Shown piece after piece: positions 9,420 through 18,949 of a stretch of 64,000 nt of DNA. Under the pieces are notes generated by a model that saw nothing but the letters and a program-made list of their open reading frames with translations, was not told the origin of the DNA and searched no databases. Position 1 is the first letter of the stretch. Every line of letters starts with the position of its first letter. The position numbers and the translations under genes are program-made. Source of the stretch: Actinopolymorpha cephalotaxi (lineage in GTDB: Bacteria; Actinomycetota; Actinomycetes; Propionibacteriales; Actinopolymorphaceae); assembly GCF_013408535.1 (NCBI RefSeq), contig NZ_JACBZA010000001.1, forward strand, positions 2,378,850-2,442,849, read 5' to 3'.

Positions 9420-11450
9420 CTAGCGCTTCACGACGCGGAGGTACTCCCGTCGGTCCAGCGGGTTGTGGTCGGTCCGCGGCCTGGTCGGTGCCGGCCCGCG
9501 CACCGGTTGGTACCGCTCGAACGTCGAGTCCAGCATTCCCTCACCGCGGGTCAGCCCCGGCAGTTGCTGCTGCAGCTCGTGCACCCGCGCCGCCGGGATC
9601 TCGCCCTCCACGACCGCGCCCGAACCCTTCGGCTGCTGGGAGTCCGGCACGCCGCCGAGCCGCACCAGTGCGGGCACCACCGCCGCCAGCGTGTCCGCCG
9701 GGCACTCCAGGTGGAAGCGGTGCGCGGGTTCGCACACCACGGTCCCGGCCTGCCGCAGCGCGGCCATCAGCACCAAGGGAGTGAGGTAGCGGAAGTCGCC
9801 GGCGGTGCTCGACATGCTTTTGTCGAACGTGCCGTGGGAGTGGCTCTGCCGGGCGTAGTAACCCGAGTGCGTCATGAACACCGCGATGTCGCCGACCTCC
9901 CAGCCGGACAGGCCTTGGCGCAAGGTCTCCTTGACAGTCTCCTCGACCGCGGTGAAGAACGCGGGTGGCATCGATCCCAGTTCGACGTCCAGCCCGAACG
10001 AAACTCCGTCGCCCGGCCGTGCGGGTTCGACCCGCAGGCCGACGGTGGCGAAGTAGGGGTTGGCGTCGGTGCCGATCAGGTCGTACGCGGCGCCCTTGCC
10101 GATCGGCCGCTCGACACAGATCACCGACGTCCTCGCGAACTCCACCTCGATGCCGTACTCCTCGGCCAGCGTGGTCGCGACGACCTCCTTCTGCACCTCG
10201 CCGTAGAGCGAAACGTAGATCTCCTGCCGTACGTCGTCCTGGCGCAGGTTGATCAGCGGGTCCTGCTCCGCGAGCTGGGTGAGCGCGAGGTGCAGGGCGC
10301 CCTTGTCGGACCGCCGCACGGGGACGACCACCGTCTCCAGCGTCGGCGGGGCGAAGTGATGGGCGGCCCCACCGGGCCGGGGAACGCCGACGGTGTCGCC
10401 GATCCGGACGTCGGCGAGGCCGGTCAGCCTGCCGATCTGCCCGGCGCGCACCACCGGGCGGACGGGTGCCGCGCCCTGGTCGAAGACCCGGATTCCGGTG
10501 ACCTTGCTCCCACCGCCGTCCACGCCGCCATCCACGCCGCCGGTGGCGCCGCCGCTCCCGCCCGGGCGTACGACCGGCACCTGGTCGCGCAGGTGCACGG
10601 CGCCGTCGAACATCCGGACGTAGGCGATCTTCTCCCCGCCCGGACCGCGGTCGACCTTGAACACCGACCCGGACGCGGGCGCGTCCGGGTCCCCGCCGGC
10701 GGTGGGAAGGAGGTCCCGGATCCCGGACACCAGCGCGGCGATCCCCGCACCGGTGATCGCCGAACCCGCGAACACCGGGTGCACCCGCGCCCGCGCGGTC
10801 CGGGTCGCCAGCTCGTGCCGCAGCCGCCCGTCGGTGAGGACGTCTCCGTCGCCGTCGACGTAGGCGGCGAGGAACCCGTCGTCGGCGTCGGCGAGCACCT
10901 CGGCCGCGGCGGTGGCGAAGGCCCCGTCGTCTGGTCCGTACGGCAGGAAGCCGGCGTGCGGCGTGCCCTGGTCGTACGCCCGGCCCATCGGCACCACCGC
11001 GGGGGTGAGCTTCTCGGCGATCTCGGCGTACACCCGCTCGGCGTCCGCGCCGCGGCGGTCCAGCTTGTTCACGAAGAGCAGGGTCGGGATGCGCAGCCGC
11101 CGCAGGGTGCGCATCAGCACCCGCGTCTGGGCCTGCACCCCCTCGACGGCCGACACCACCAGCACCGCGCCGTCGAGGACGTTCAGCACCCGCTCCACCT
11201 CGGCGATGAAGTCCGGGTGGCCGGGTGTGTCGATCAGGTTGACCGTCACTCCGTCGAGCACGAACGACACCACCGCGGACTTGATCGTGATGCCGCGGCG
11301 GCGTTCGAGGTCGAGGGAGTCGGTCTGGGTGTTGCCGGCGTCGACGCTGCCGATCTCGTCGATCACCCCGGCGGCGTGCAGCAGCCGCTCGGTCAGGCTC
11401 GTCTTACCGGCGTCGACGTGTGCGAGGATCCCCAGGTTGATCAGTTTCAC
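9420..11450 (-). CDS. Ribosomal protection-type translation factor GTPase (OtrA/TetM-like)
   Basis: A 676-residue EF-G-like protein. It has the G1 loop GILAHVDAGKTSLTERLL (residues 7-24), RRRGITIKSA (G2), DTPGHPDF (G3) and NKLD (G4). The later EF-G-type domains are present (YGIEVEFARTSVICVERP; SGYYARQSHSHGTFDKSMSS as in tetracycline protection proteins; VRGPAPTRPRTDHNPL at the end). Family members remove tetracycline from the ribosome, but many actinobacterial homologues are intrinsic and their drug range is untested. Unusual is a glycine-rich insertion in domain II (GGVDGGVDGGG, around residues 298-314). The start is GTG 11450. Upstream lie an overlapping leader ORF and a WhiB7-like promoter candidate, consistent with antibiotic-induced control. 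Confidence 0.85.
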   Translation of the reverse strand: MKLINLGILAHVDAGKTSLTERLLHAAGVIDEIGSVDAGNTQTDSLDLERRRGITIKSAVVSFVLDGVTVNLIDTPGHPDFIAEVERVLNVLDGAVLVVSAVEGVQAQTRVLMRTLRRLRIPTLLFVNKLDRRGADAERVYAEIAEKLTPAVVPMGRAYDQGTPHAGFLPYGPDDGAFATAAAEVLADADDGFLAAYVDGDGDVLTDGRLRHELATRTARARVHPVFAGSAITGAGIAALVSGIRDLLPTAGGDPDAPASGSVFKVDRGPGGEKIAYVRMFDGAVHLRDQVPVVRPGGSGGATGGVDGGVDGGGSKVTGIRVFDQGAAPVRPVVRAGQIGRLTGLADVRIGDTVGVPRPGGAAHHFAPPTLETVVVPVRRSDKGALHLALTQLAEQDPLINLRQDDVRQEIYVSLYGEVQKEVVATTLAEEYGIEVEFARTSVICVERPIGKGAAYDLIGTDANPYFATVGLRVEPARPGDGVSFGLDVELGSMPPAFFTAVEETVKETLRQGLSGWEVGDIAVFMTHSGYYARQSHSHGTFDKSMSSTAGDFRYLTPLVLMAALRQAGTVVCEPAHRFHLECPADTLAAVVPALVRLGGVPDSQQPKGSGAVVEGEIPAARVHELQQQLPGLTRGEGMLDSTFERYQPVRGPAPTRPRTDHNPLDRREYLRVVKR

Positions 11451-11514
11451 GAGGCGTCATGTCCTTGGAGTAGGAAGCGATCTTCCGCTGGGAGGACACG
11501 AACGCTGGACGCAT
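11404..11514 (-). CDS. Possible leader ORF overlapping the ribosomal protection gene
   Basis: ATG 11514 opens a 36-codon frame (begins MRPAFVSSQRK, ends PRTRRRR) that reads past the GTG start of the GTPase gene at 11450 and stops at TAA 11404, in another frame. A weak AAAGG lies ~10 bases upstream. Leader peptides are known regulators of tet(M)-type genes; here the link is inference only. Confidence 0.3.
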   Translation of the reverse strand: MRPAFVSSQRKIASYSKDMTPRETDQPGDPRTRRRR

Positions 11515-11586
11515 CGGGGGCTCGCCTTTCTGTCGGCTCGACTGTCGCAGGCCGGACCGGCGCCGGCCGGCCGCCGGTCGGGGTGA

Positions 11587-11623
11587 GTGAAACAGACCGG
11601 CCGGGTCCGCCACAACCGATTTC
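11587..11623 (-). promoter_or_regulatory. Candidate WhiB7-type promoter of the ribosomal protection gene
   Basis: On the minus strand GAAAT (11623-11619), three bases, then TTGTGG (11615-11610, possible -35) and TTTCAC/TTCACT (11592-11586, weak -10) with 17-18 base spacing. An AT-rich pentamer three bases 5' of the -35 is the layout of WhiB7-dependent promoters. The -10 is poor, so this is tentative. Confidence 0.3.
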
Positions 11624-11728
11624 CGGTCGGACATTCGCAACGGATTCAGGACGTCCCGGGCGGGTCGCACGTCGGTGGCGGAGGGCCGTACGGGAATACG
11701 AGCCCGACCCCTTCGGTTGCAGGTCGGC

Positions 11729-12169
11729 ATGTCGATGACAGGTGAAGTCGAGCTGAGCCCCAGCGGATGGGTGCGAGAGCAGACCGAGAAGATCTTCGAG
11801 ACGGGTACCACCGACAGCGTGGACATCAAGGGCCGGGCGGTCATCCTGCTGACCACGCGCGGCGCGAAGACCGGGAAGCTCCGCAAGGTGCCGTTGATGC
11901 GGGTCGAGCACGAGGGTGTGTACGCGATCGTCGCCTCGCTCGGCGGCGCCCCCAAGCATCCGGTCTGGTACTACAACGTGACGGCCGACCCGCACGTGGA
12001 ACTGCAGGACGGCACCGTCACCAAGGACTACGTGGCGCGCGAGGTCAGCGGCGACGAGAAGGCGATCTGGTGGGACCGCGCGGTCGCGGCGTACCCGGAC
12101 TACGCGGACTACCAGAAGAAGACCGACCGGCAGATCCCGGTCTTCGTCCTCGAGCCGATCAAGGACTGA
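11729..12169 (+). CDS. Deazaflavin (F420)-dependent nitroreductase family protein
   Basis: A 146-residue split-barrel protein of the Ddn/DUF385 family: [29 protein letters not shown] (~30-58) and [24 protein letters not shown] (~64-87) are the conserved core that binds F420. The family reduces quinones or nitro compounds with F420H2. ATG 11729 is chosen because the family similarity begins shortly after it; the upstream codons look non-coding. It is divergent from the ribosomal protection gene. The next gene, NAD kinase, follows after 38 bases. Confidence 0.88.
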   Translation: MSMTGEVELSPSGWVREQTEKIFETGTTDSVDIKGRAVILLTTRGAKTGKLRKVPLMRVEHEGVYAIVASLGGAPKHPVWYYNVTADPHVELQDGTVTKDYVAREVSGDEKAIWWDRAVAAYPDYADYQKKTDRQIPVFVLEPIKD

Positions 12170-12207
12170 CCTCGAGAGCCGGTGTCGCGCCCGCCTAGAG
12201 TGAGGCG

Positions 12208-13089
12208 ATGGGGCAGCTACACGCGATCGGTCTGGTGCTTCACCCCGAACGCGACGCGAAGGCGGCGGTCGACGCCGTGGTGGAGTGGGCGCGTGGCCGA
12301 GATGTCGCCGTGCTCGGCCTGCCCGAGGAGATCGACCGGCTGGTCTGCGACGCGGTCGCGGTTCCGTCGCACGAGCTCGTCCACCGCGCCGACCTGCTGA
12401 TCAGCCTCGGCGGCGACGGGACGATGCTGCGCAGCATGCGCCTGGTCGCCGGCCACGCCACCCCGGTGCTGGGCGTCAACCTGGGCCGGCTGGGCTTCCT
12501 CGCCGAGATCGACGTGTGCGACCTGCCGACCGCGCTGTCCGACATCGACGCCGGGCGCTACTCCGTCGAGCCGCGGATGGCGTTGCGGTCCGTCGTCCCG
12601 GACGGCCCGGAACAACCGGACGGCAAGCCGGTGCTCGCGTTCAACGACCTCGCGCTGGTCCGCATCCCCGGCCAGGCCTCGGCCGCCATCGCCACCTCGG
12701 TGCAGGGGCAGGAGTTCGTCCGGTACGCCGCCGACGCGGTCCTCGTGTCCACCCCGACCGGTTCGACGGCGTACAGCTTCTCCGCGGGCGGCCCGATCGT
12801 CTCGCCCACCGTCGACGCGGTGCTCGTGGTGGCCGCGTCGGCGCACTCCACGTTCGACCGGGCCCTGGTGCTGGCCGCCGACGAGCGGCCGTCGCTCCTG
12901 GTCCTGCCGGTGTCGGGACAGCTGGCGGTGGAGGTCGACGGCCGGGTCGAGGCGTACGTCGGTCCCGGCGTACGCCTCGACGTCACGCCGGTGCGAGCTG
13001 CGGCGCTGGTGGTGCGGTTCGGCCGGACGACGTTCTACGAACGGGCCCGGCGCAAGCTCCGGGTCACCGGCAGCCTCGAGGTCGAGTAG
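12208..13089 (+). CDS. nadK: NAD kinase
   Basis: A 293-residue protein with the family hallmarks: LGGDGTMLR (GGDGT at residues 68-72), GVNLGRLGFLAE, AFNDLAL (the NE/D motif) and STPTGSTAYSFSAGGPI. It phosphorylates NAD to NADP in the cytoplasm. Length is normal. The NE/D motif reads ND. Since many actinobacteria have two NAD kinases, this may be the one not linked to the recN-tlyA locus. It follows a deazaflavin-type oxidoreductase on the same strand. Confidence 0.93.
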   Translation: MGQLHAIGLVLHPERDAKAAVDAVVEWARGRDVAVLGLPEEIDRLVCDAVAVPSHELVHRADLLISLGGDGTMLRSMRLVAGHATPVLGVNLGRLGFLAEIDVCDLPTALSDIDAGRYSVEPRMALRSVVPDGPEQPDGKPVLAFNDLALVRIPGQASAAIATSVQGQEFVRYAADAVLVSTPTGSTAYSFSAGGPIVSPTVDAVLVVAASAHSTFDRALVLAADERPSLLVLPVSGQLAVEVDGRVEAYVGPGVRLDVTPVRAAALVVRFGRTTFYERARRKLRVTGSLEVE

Positions 13090-13255
13090 CGACCCGCACA
13101 CCGAAGCACCCGGAGCGGTTGCCGGAAGGTGACACAACCGCGCCGGATGTTTGCCCTGTCGAAGCCGCCCGGATAGCTTCGCCAGAAAGCCCTTTCCTCA
13201 CTTCGGCGACGATGCCGAGGTCCGTCGCCCGCTCCCTGTGTGGAGGAGAAGTTCC

Positions 13256-14089
13256 ATGGACCCGTCGTGTCTGCAACACCGGCTCACCGACAGTGAACGC
13301 CGTACGTTCGAAGAGACCGGCATTCTGCAGATAGAGAACGCGCTTTCCCCTGACCATCTCGCCGAGCTGACGCAGACCACCGACAGGCTGCACGCCCAGG
13401 AGTCGGCGGCCGGCCGGGCCAAGCCGGACGCGGCGATGTTCTACCCCAACTTCGTTCCGGTGTCGCCGCTCTACACCGACCTGGTCGACTACGACCGCAT
13501 CCTCCCCAAGGTGTGGGGGATCCTCGGCTGGAACATCTACCTCTACCACGCCCACCTCATCGTCACCCCGCCGTCGGGCCAGGAGCGGACCGACAAGACG
13601 TTCGGCTGGCACCAGGACTCCGGCCGGGTCAACTTCGACATGGAGGAGACCCCTCGGCCGCGGCTTTCCATCAAGGTCGCCTACTTCCTGTCCGACACCA
13701 GCGAGGAGGGACGCGGCAACTTCTGGGTGGTGCCGGGCAGTCACCGCAGGGACCGGATCGAGGTGCCGGACGGCAAGGGGCAGCCCGAGGGTGCGGTGCC
13801 GGTGCTCGCCAAGCCGGGCACCGCGGTGTTCTTCGACCGGCGGCTGTGGCACGCGGCCAGCCCCAACTGGTCCGACGTCACCCGCAAGGTCCTCTTCTAC
13901 GGCTACGGCTACCGCTGGATCCGTACCAAGGACGACATGACCGTGAACGAGCTGTGGCCGAGCAGCGACCCGATCCGCCGGCAGCTGCTCGGGCACGCCC
14001 TCAACGCCAACGGCCACTACTCGCCGACGGACGAGGATGCTCCGCTGCGCGGCTGGCTGAAGGAGCACAGCCCGCAGGACGTGCGCTGA
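13256..14089 (+). CDS. Phytanoyl-CoA dioxygenase (PhyH) family protein
   Basis: A 277-residue Fe(II)/2-oxoglutarate oxygenase. Metal ligands are H119 and D121 (GWHQDSG) and H199 (RLWHAASPN); a FYGYGYRWIR stretch follows and may supply the 2-oxoglutarate Arg. GGAGGAG at 13242-13248 sets the ATG at 13256. The family hydroxylates varied small molecules, from phytanoyl-CoA to ectoine and natural products; the substrate is not indicated by neighbours. Residues ~80-125 (IYLYHAHLIVTPPSG) match the bacterial PhyH subgroup. Confidence 0.88.
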   Translation: MDPSCLQHRLTDSERRTFEETGILQIENALSPDHLAELTQTTDRLHAQESAAGRAKPDAAMFYPNFVPVSPLYTDLVDYDRILPKVWGILGWNIYLYHAHLIVTPPSGQERTDKTFGWHQDSGRVNFDMEETPRPRLSIKVAYFLSDTSEEGRGNFWVVPGSHRRDRIEVPDGKGQPEGAVPVLAKPGTAVFFDRRLWHAASPNWSDVTRKVLFYGYGYRWIRTKDDMTVNELWPSSDPIRRQLLGHALNANGHYSPTDEDAPLRGWLKEHSPQDVR

Positions 14090-14175
14090 GGTTCACGTAC
14101 GACGTAGGGCGTTCCACGTAGCGCGGGCGGCCCGCTCACTGGTGTTCGGTTCTCGGTGCACGGGGAAGGGCCAGC

Positions 14176-17100
14176 ATGAGGTGGACGCGGTGGACCCATT
14201 GGACACGGACGTGGCGGACCCGCTGGTCGGGCCGGGTGCTCGGCTCGCTGCTGGCGGCCGGGGTGGTGGCGGCGGCCGCCGCCCCGGCCGCGCTGGCGGG
14301 TACGGCCACGCCCGTCACGCCGGCGGGCGCGCCGATCGCCGACCCGGCGGCGGTCTCCGGAGTCGAGCAGGTGATCGGCGGCTTCGAGTCCTCCGGCGAG
14401 GGATGGCAGCTCGGCCTCGGCGCGGAGTTCCCGGGTGCCAAGGGGAGCTTCGACCTCGACGGGACCGACCACGCGGAAGGCATCCGGTCCGGCGTACTCA
14501 CCGGTGACTTCACCGGCGGCGGCAACTACGTCGACATCTCCCGTACGGTCGACCTGGACGCCACCGCGCTGCACCTGTGGGCGCGTTCCAGCGACCTGTC
14601 CGCCGTGGTCCTGCGGGTCTTCGACAGCACCGGCCAGGCACACCAGCAGCGCCTGCACCTGACCGCGGACGGCTCCTGGCAGCAGCTCACCGCGACGCGT
14701 TTCGACGGCGGCGACAGCTACTCCCACTTCGGCGGCGCCGACGACGGCACCTGGCACGGTCCGGCCACCAAGGTGTCGCTGATCCTGGACAGGGGACTGC
14801 TCACCGGCGGCAAGGTCACCGGCGCCATGCACCTGGACGGCGTGACGATGACGGTCACCCCGCCCGACCTGGCGTTCGAACAGACCCAGCCCGGGAACAT
14901 CTTCGTGGGAACGCAACCGGCGCGCATTTCCCTACGTACCAAGGGCGACGCGGTGCGCTGGTCGGCGTACGACCTCGACGGCACCCCCGTGGGGCAGGGC
15001 CGCGCGGACGTGACCGGCGGTGCCGCCGACCTGTCGCTGCCGATCGGCACGCCGGGCTACTACCGGTTGACGGTGACGGCGGAAAGCAACGGAGCCGTCC
15101 TGGCCACCAGGGACACCACGCTGGCGAGGCTGACGGCGTTCGACGTCGGCGCGGTGGCGGACTCGCCGTTCGGCATGGCCGCCCACCTGTCGGGGACGGA
15201 GAACCTCGGGGTGGCGGAACTGATGGGCAAGGCGGGCGCCAAGAACCTCCGCGAGGACGCGTTCTGGAGCTCGATCGAGACCACCAAGGACAGCTACGAC
15301 TTCGGCCGCTACGACCCACTCGTGTCGGCGGTGGACAAGGCCGGCATGCGCTGGCTGCCGATCGCGGCGTACATCAACCCGTTCTACGACAACAACGCCA
15401 CGCCCTACACCGACGAGGGCCGGGCCGGGTTCGCGAAGTACGCGGCGGCCACCACCGAGCACTACGACGGCAAGGTGAAGTGGCTGGAGGTCTACAACGA
15501 GTTCAACATCGGCTTCGGTGACGCCGGTGACGGGCCGGCCGACAGTCTTCCGGAGTCGTACTTCCCGTTGCTGAAGGCGACCTACCAGCAGGTGAAGGCC
15601 CGTACGCCGGACGCGACGGTGGCGGGTGCGGTCACCGCGGGCGTTCCGCTGGACTGGCTGGAGGCGCTCTTCAAGCTCGGCGGCCTGCGCTACATGGACG
15701 TCGTGTCGGTGCACCCCTACGTCTACCCGTCCGAGCCGGAGCAGGCCGCGAAGAGCCTGGAGGACCTGGACGCGCTGATCCGGCGCTACAACGGCGGAAA
15801 GCCCAAGCCCATCTGGATCACCGAGCAGGGCTGGCCGACCCACGACGCCGGCAACGGGGTGAGCGAACAGACCCAGGCCGCCTACGTCGTCCGCGCCCAC
15901 GTGGTGGCGTTCGCCCACGGCGTCCAGCGCTACTTCTGGTACGACGTGATGAACGACGGGCTCGACCCCGCCTACAACGAGCACAACTTCGGCCTGCTGC
16001 ACAACACCGCGGACCCGGCCGGGCGCTGGACCCCCAAGCCTGGTTACGTGTCCTACGCGGCGATGACCCGGCAGCTGACCGGTGCTGCGTTCGAGCGTAC
16101 GGAGGACGTCGGCGGCGGTGTCTCCAGCTACGTCTTCGACGGCGCCGACGGGCCGCTGCGCGTGCTGTGGTCCGGCGCGCCGGCCGTGGTCGACGTGACC
16201 ACCGACCACCCGGTGGCGGTGACCGACCTGACCGGTGCCACCCGCACGTACTACCCGCAGGCGGGCCGGGTCCAGCTGTCGCTGTCCGGCGACCCGATCT
16301 ACGTCGCGGGTGATGTCAAGGTCGCCTTGACAGCCAGGTTCGGGTGGACGTCCGACCGCGACGGTCAGGCGGTGCTCGGCGACCCGATCCCGCTCACGCT
16401 GACCGTGGACACCACCCAGCCGCCGCGCGCCGCGGTGCGTGGCACGTTCGAGATCGCGGGCACGTCGGTGCCGGTGTCGGTCGCGGCGGGTACGGAGGCC
16501 ACGATCCCGGTCCGCGTACCCGCGGCGAGCCTGGCCGGTTCCCGGGTGCTGACCGGCGAGGTCGTGCTGCGCGGTCAGCCCGTCGCCCGGTTGCGGACCC
16601 GGGTCGAGGTGGTGCATCCGTTCCGGCTGAGCTCGGCGCACGTCCTGCGGAGCGGGGAGGACGTGCTCGCGGTGCGGGTCACCAACCGCGCCGACCGCGA
16701 CCTGCCGGTGAGCCGGCTGGCGTGGACGATCGGCGAGCGGTCCGGAACGCTCGACCTGGCCTCGCCGGTGCCCGCGCACGCCACCCGGACCGCCGAGCTC
16801 CCACTGGGTGACCTCGCCCGCGGCCAGACGTACCCACTGCAGCTACGGCTCAGCTCACCCGGCCTCACCGACGCCGTGACCGCCGGCCAACTCGTCCTGC
16901 CGCCGGCCGACCAGCTGCGCACCCTGGTGGAGAAGCCGGTCACCGTGGACGGAACGCTGGACGACCTGAGCGGTGTGACCCCGATCGACCTGGCGGGCGA
17001 GGGCAAGGTGCAGATTCCCGGCTACGGCGGCGCGGACGACCTGAGCGGCTCGGTGTGGTGGACGTGGGACGCCGGCCACCTGTACCTCTCGGCGAAGGTG

Positions 17101-17523
17101 CACGACGACACCCAGTCCCAGCCGGAGACCGGCGAACGCATCTGGGCCGGTGACGGCTTCCAGTTCAGCGTCGCCGCCGGGATGCCGGGGGAGAGCGCCC
17201 GGTGGGACGAGTACGGCGTGGCGCTGACCCCGGCCGGCCCGCGGATGTGGCGCTGGCTGGCCGCCCAGGGACAGCCGGGCGAGGTCACCGGAGTGGACGT
17301 CGCGGTGACGCGGGACGAGGCCAGGAACGAGACCACCTACGAGGTCGCGCTGCCCTGGTCGAGCCTCGCGCCGATCCAACCGGACGACCGGCTGCTCAGC
17401 CTGTCGTTCCTCGTCAACGACAACGACGGCGCGGGCCGTGAGGGCTGGATCGAGTGGGGGTCCGGGATCGGCGGGGAGAAGAACTCCGCGCTGTTCCGGC
17501 CGATCAGGCTGGGCGCGGGCTGA
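14176..17523 (+). CDS. Secreted multidomain glycoside hydrolase (clan A) with C-terminal CBM9-like domain
   Basis: A 1115-residue exported enzyme. Residues 1-41 are a signal peptide with an odd Trp/Arg/Thr-rich n-region (RWTRWTHWTRTWRTRW) and an ALA cleavage site. Residues ~60-220 are a beta-sandwich, probably carbohydrate binding. Residues ~330-640 are a (beta/alpha)8 catalytic domain with a probable acid/base E442 in EVYNEFN and a nucleophile E550 in WITEQGWP, as in GH39/GH5-like families; HPYVYP and FWYDVMNDG support this. Ig-like domains follow, and ~924-1110 match CBM9/DOMON-type modules (VDGTLDDLSG...VWWTWDAGHLYLSAKVHD). The polysaccharide target is unknown. An LplABC-type sugar importer starts 2.3 kb downstream but is not in the same operon. 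Confidence 0.85.
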   Translation: MRWTRWTHWTRTWRTRWSGRVLGSLLAAGVVAAAAAPAALAGTATPVTPAGAPIADPAAVSGVEQVIGGFESSGEGWQLGLGAEFPGAKGSFDLDGTDHAEGIRSGVLTGDFTGGGNYVDISRTVDLDATALHLWARSSDLSAVVLRVFDSTGQAHQQRLHLTADGSWQQLTATRFDGGDSYSHFGGADDGTWHGPATKVSLILDRGLLTGGKVTGAMHLDGVTMTVTPPDLAFEQTQPGNIFVGTQPARISLRTKGDAVRWSAYDLDGTPVGQGRADVTGGAADLSLPIGTPGYYRLTVTAESNGAVLATRDTTLARLTAFDVGAVADSPFGMAAHLSGTENLGVAELMGKAGAKNLREDAFWSSIETTKDSYDFGRYDPLVSAVDKAGMRWLPIAAYINPFYDNNATPYTDEGRAGFAKYAAATTEHYDGKVKWLEVYNEFNIGFGDAGDGPADSLPESYFPLLKATYQQVKARTPDATVAGAVTAGVPLDWLEALFKLGGLRYMDVVSVHPYVYPSEPEQAAKSLEDLDALIRRYNGGKPKPIWITEQGWPTHDAGNGVSEQTQAAYVVRAHVVAFAHGVQRYFWYDVMNDGLDPAYNEHNFGLLHNTADPAGRWTPKPGYVSYAAMTRQLTGAAFERTEDVGGGVSSYVFDGADGPLRVLWSGAPAVVDVTTDHPVAVTDLTGATRTYYPQAGRVQLSLSGDPIYVAGDVKVALTARFGWTSDRDGQAVLGDPIPLTLTVDTTQPPRAAVRGTFEIAGTSVPVSVAAGTEATIPVRVPAASLAGSRVLTGEVVLRGQPVARLRTRVEVVHPFRLSSAHVLRSGEDVLAVRVTNRADRDLPVSRLAWTIGERSGTLDLASPVPAHATRTAELPLGDLARGQTYPLQLRLSSPGLTDAVTAGQLVLPPADQLRTLVEKPVTVDGTLDDLSGVTPIDLAGEGKVQIPGYGGADDLSGSVWWTWDAGHLYLSAKVHDDTQSQPETGERIWAGDGFQFSVAAGMPGESARWDEYGVALTPAGPRMWRWLAAQGQPGEVTGVDVAVTRDEARNETTYEVALPWSSLAPIQPDDRLLSLSFLVNDNDGAGREGWIEWGSGIGGEKNSALFRPIRLGAG

Positions 17524-17638
17524 GCCTGATTCGCCGAGGCCGGGTGATCAGCCGGCCGGGTCCGACCCCCCCGTGCTGGGCTTCGGGCGGCCCCCGGGGT
17601 CAGGATGGGGGGTAGACCGCGACGGCTGAGGAGACACC

Positions 17639-18346
17639 ATGACCGCAGCACTCATCGTGATCAGCGGCGCTGACCACTGGACGTTGAAGGACGGCACCCG
17701 GCACCCCACCGGCTACTGGGCGGAGGAACTCGTCGTACCGCACCGGACGTTTCGGGCGGCCGGGCTCGACATCACCCTCACCACCCCCGGCGGGGTGGCC
17801 CCGACGGTGGACCGCTCGAGTCTCGCTCCCGACGCCAACGGCGGCGAGGACGGCGCGGACGCGATGGTCGCCTACCTCGCGACCATCCAGGACGAACTCA
17901 GCCATCCGGCCAGGCTGGAGGATGTCGACCCGGACGGGTACGACCTGGTCTTCTACCCCGGCGGGCACGGCCCGATGGAGGATCTTGCCGTCGACGAGGC
18001 GTCCGGCCGGTTGCTGACCAGGGTGCTGGACAGCGGGGTGCCGCTCGGCGTGCTGTGCCACGCTCCGGCCGCCCTGCTGGCGGCGCGCAGGCCGGACGGC
18101 AGCTGGCCGTTCGCGGGCTACCGCCTCACCAGCTTCACCGACGCCGAGGAGGCCAAGGTCGGCCTGGCGGAGAAGGCGCCGTGGCTGCTGCAGGACCGGC
18201 TGGTGAAGGAGGGTGCGCGGTTCGTGGGCGCGCCGCCGTTCGCACCGCACACGGTCGTGGACCGCAACCTCTACACCGGCCAGAACCCCTCGTCCTCCGC
18301 CGAACTCGCCGAGGAGCTGCTGCAGGCGGTCCGCGTCCACCGCTAG
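17639..18346 (+). CDS. DJ-1/PfpI family type 1 glutamine amidotransferase-like protein
   Basis: A 235-residue protein of the Hsp31-like branch. VFYPGGHGPMEDLAVD contains the oxyanion/Glu region, and GVLCHAPAALLAAR holds the nucleophile Cys followed by His. The N-terminal LIVISGADHWTLKDGTRHPTGYWAEEL is characteristic. Such proteins act as glyoxalase III or chaperone/deglycase. GAGGAGAC precedes the ATG at 17639. The gene lies 115 bases after the glycoside hydrolase with no sign of coupling. Confidence 0.9.
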   Translation: MTAALIVISGADHWTLKDGTRHPTGYWAEELVVPHRTFRAAGLDITLTTPGGVAPTVDRSSLAPDANGGEDGADAMVAYLATIQDELSHPARLEDVDPDGYDLVFYPGGHGPMEDLAVDEASGRLLTRVLDSGVPLGVLCHAPAALLAARRPDGSWPFAGYRLTSFTDAEEAKVGLAEKAPWLLQDRLVKEGARFVGAPPFAPHTVVDRNLYTGQNPSSSAELAEELLQAVRVHR

Positions 18347-18403
18347 CGCTCGCGGTCCGAAGATGACCGAAGGTGCCGCGCCGAGCCGCTACCGTGAGGG
18401 CAC

Positions 18404-18940
18404 ATGCGGGTATGTGTGTTCTGCGGCTCCTCGCCGGGACGTACGGAGATCTACCGCCGGGCCGCGGCCGACCTGGCCGTCCTCCTTGCCCACAAGGGCA
18501 TCGGCCTGGTCTACGGCGGGGGGAATGTCGGCCTGATGGGGATCGCGGCCGACGCCGCCCTGGCCGCGGGCGGTGAGGTGATCGGCGTGATCCCCGGTCA
18601 CCTGGTCGCCCGCGAGGTGTCGCACGAAGGACTGTCCCGGCTGGAGATCGTCGACACCATGCACGAACGTAAGGCGCGGATGGCCGACCTGTCCGACGCG
18701 TTCGTGGCGCTGCCCGGCGCCGCGGGGACGCTGGACGAGCTGTTCGAGATCTGGACGTGGTCCCAGCTCGGCCTGCACGACAAGCCGATCGGCCTGCTGG
18801 ACGTCGCGGGCTACTACCAGCCGATGCTCGCCTTCCTCGACCACATGGTGGCCGAGGAGTTCCTGCGGCCGGCCTACCGCGACGCCCTGGTCGTCGAGAC
18901 CGACCCGCGCGTGCTGGTGGACCGGCTGAGCAACAGGTAG
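18404..18940 (+). CDS. LOG family protein (TIGR00730), altered PGG motif
   Basis: A 178-residue Rossmann-type protein: [24 protein letters not shown] (~43-54), [13 protein letters not shown] and the phosphoribohydrolase motif region [13 protein letters not shown] (residues 103-115). LOG enzymes release cytokinin-type bases from nucleoside monophosphates through PGGxGTxxE. Here the second Gly is Ala (P104-G105-A106-A107-G108-T109-L110-D111-E112), while T109 and E112 remain. Arg in the conserved ERKARMADL is present. Activity is likely but should not be assumed. Confidence 0.9.
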   Translation: MRVCVFCGSSPGRTEIYRRAAADLAVLLAHKGIGLVYGGGNVGLMGIAADAALAAGGEVIGVIPGHLVAREVSHEGLSRLEIVDTMHERKARMADLSDAFVALPGAAGTLDELFEIWTWSQLGLHDKPIGLLDVAGYYQPMLAFLDHMVAEEFLRPAYRDALVVETDPRVLVDRLSNR

Positions 18941-18949
18941 GCAGCGCCG

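Noticed and set aside
9465-11738. 757-codon plus-strand open frame opposite the ribosomal protection gene
   Set aside because: The reverse strand encodes an unmistakable GTPase; the opposing frame is compositional.
14932-16779. 615-codon minus-strand open frame inside the glycoside hydrolase gene
   Set aside because: It is a mirror frame of a clear secreted enzyme; no start signal or domain is seen.
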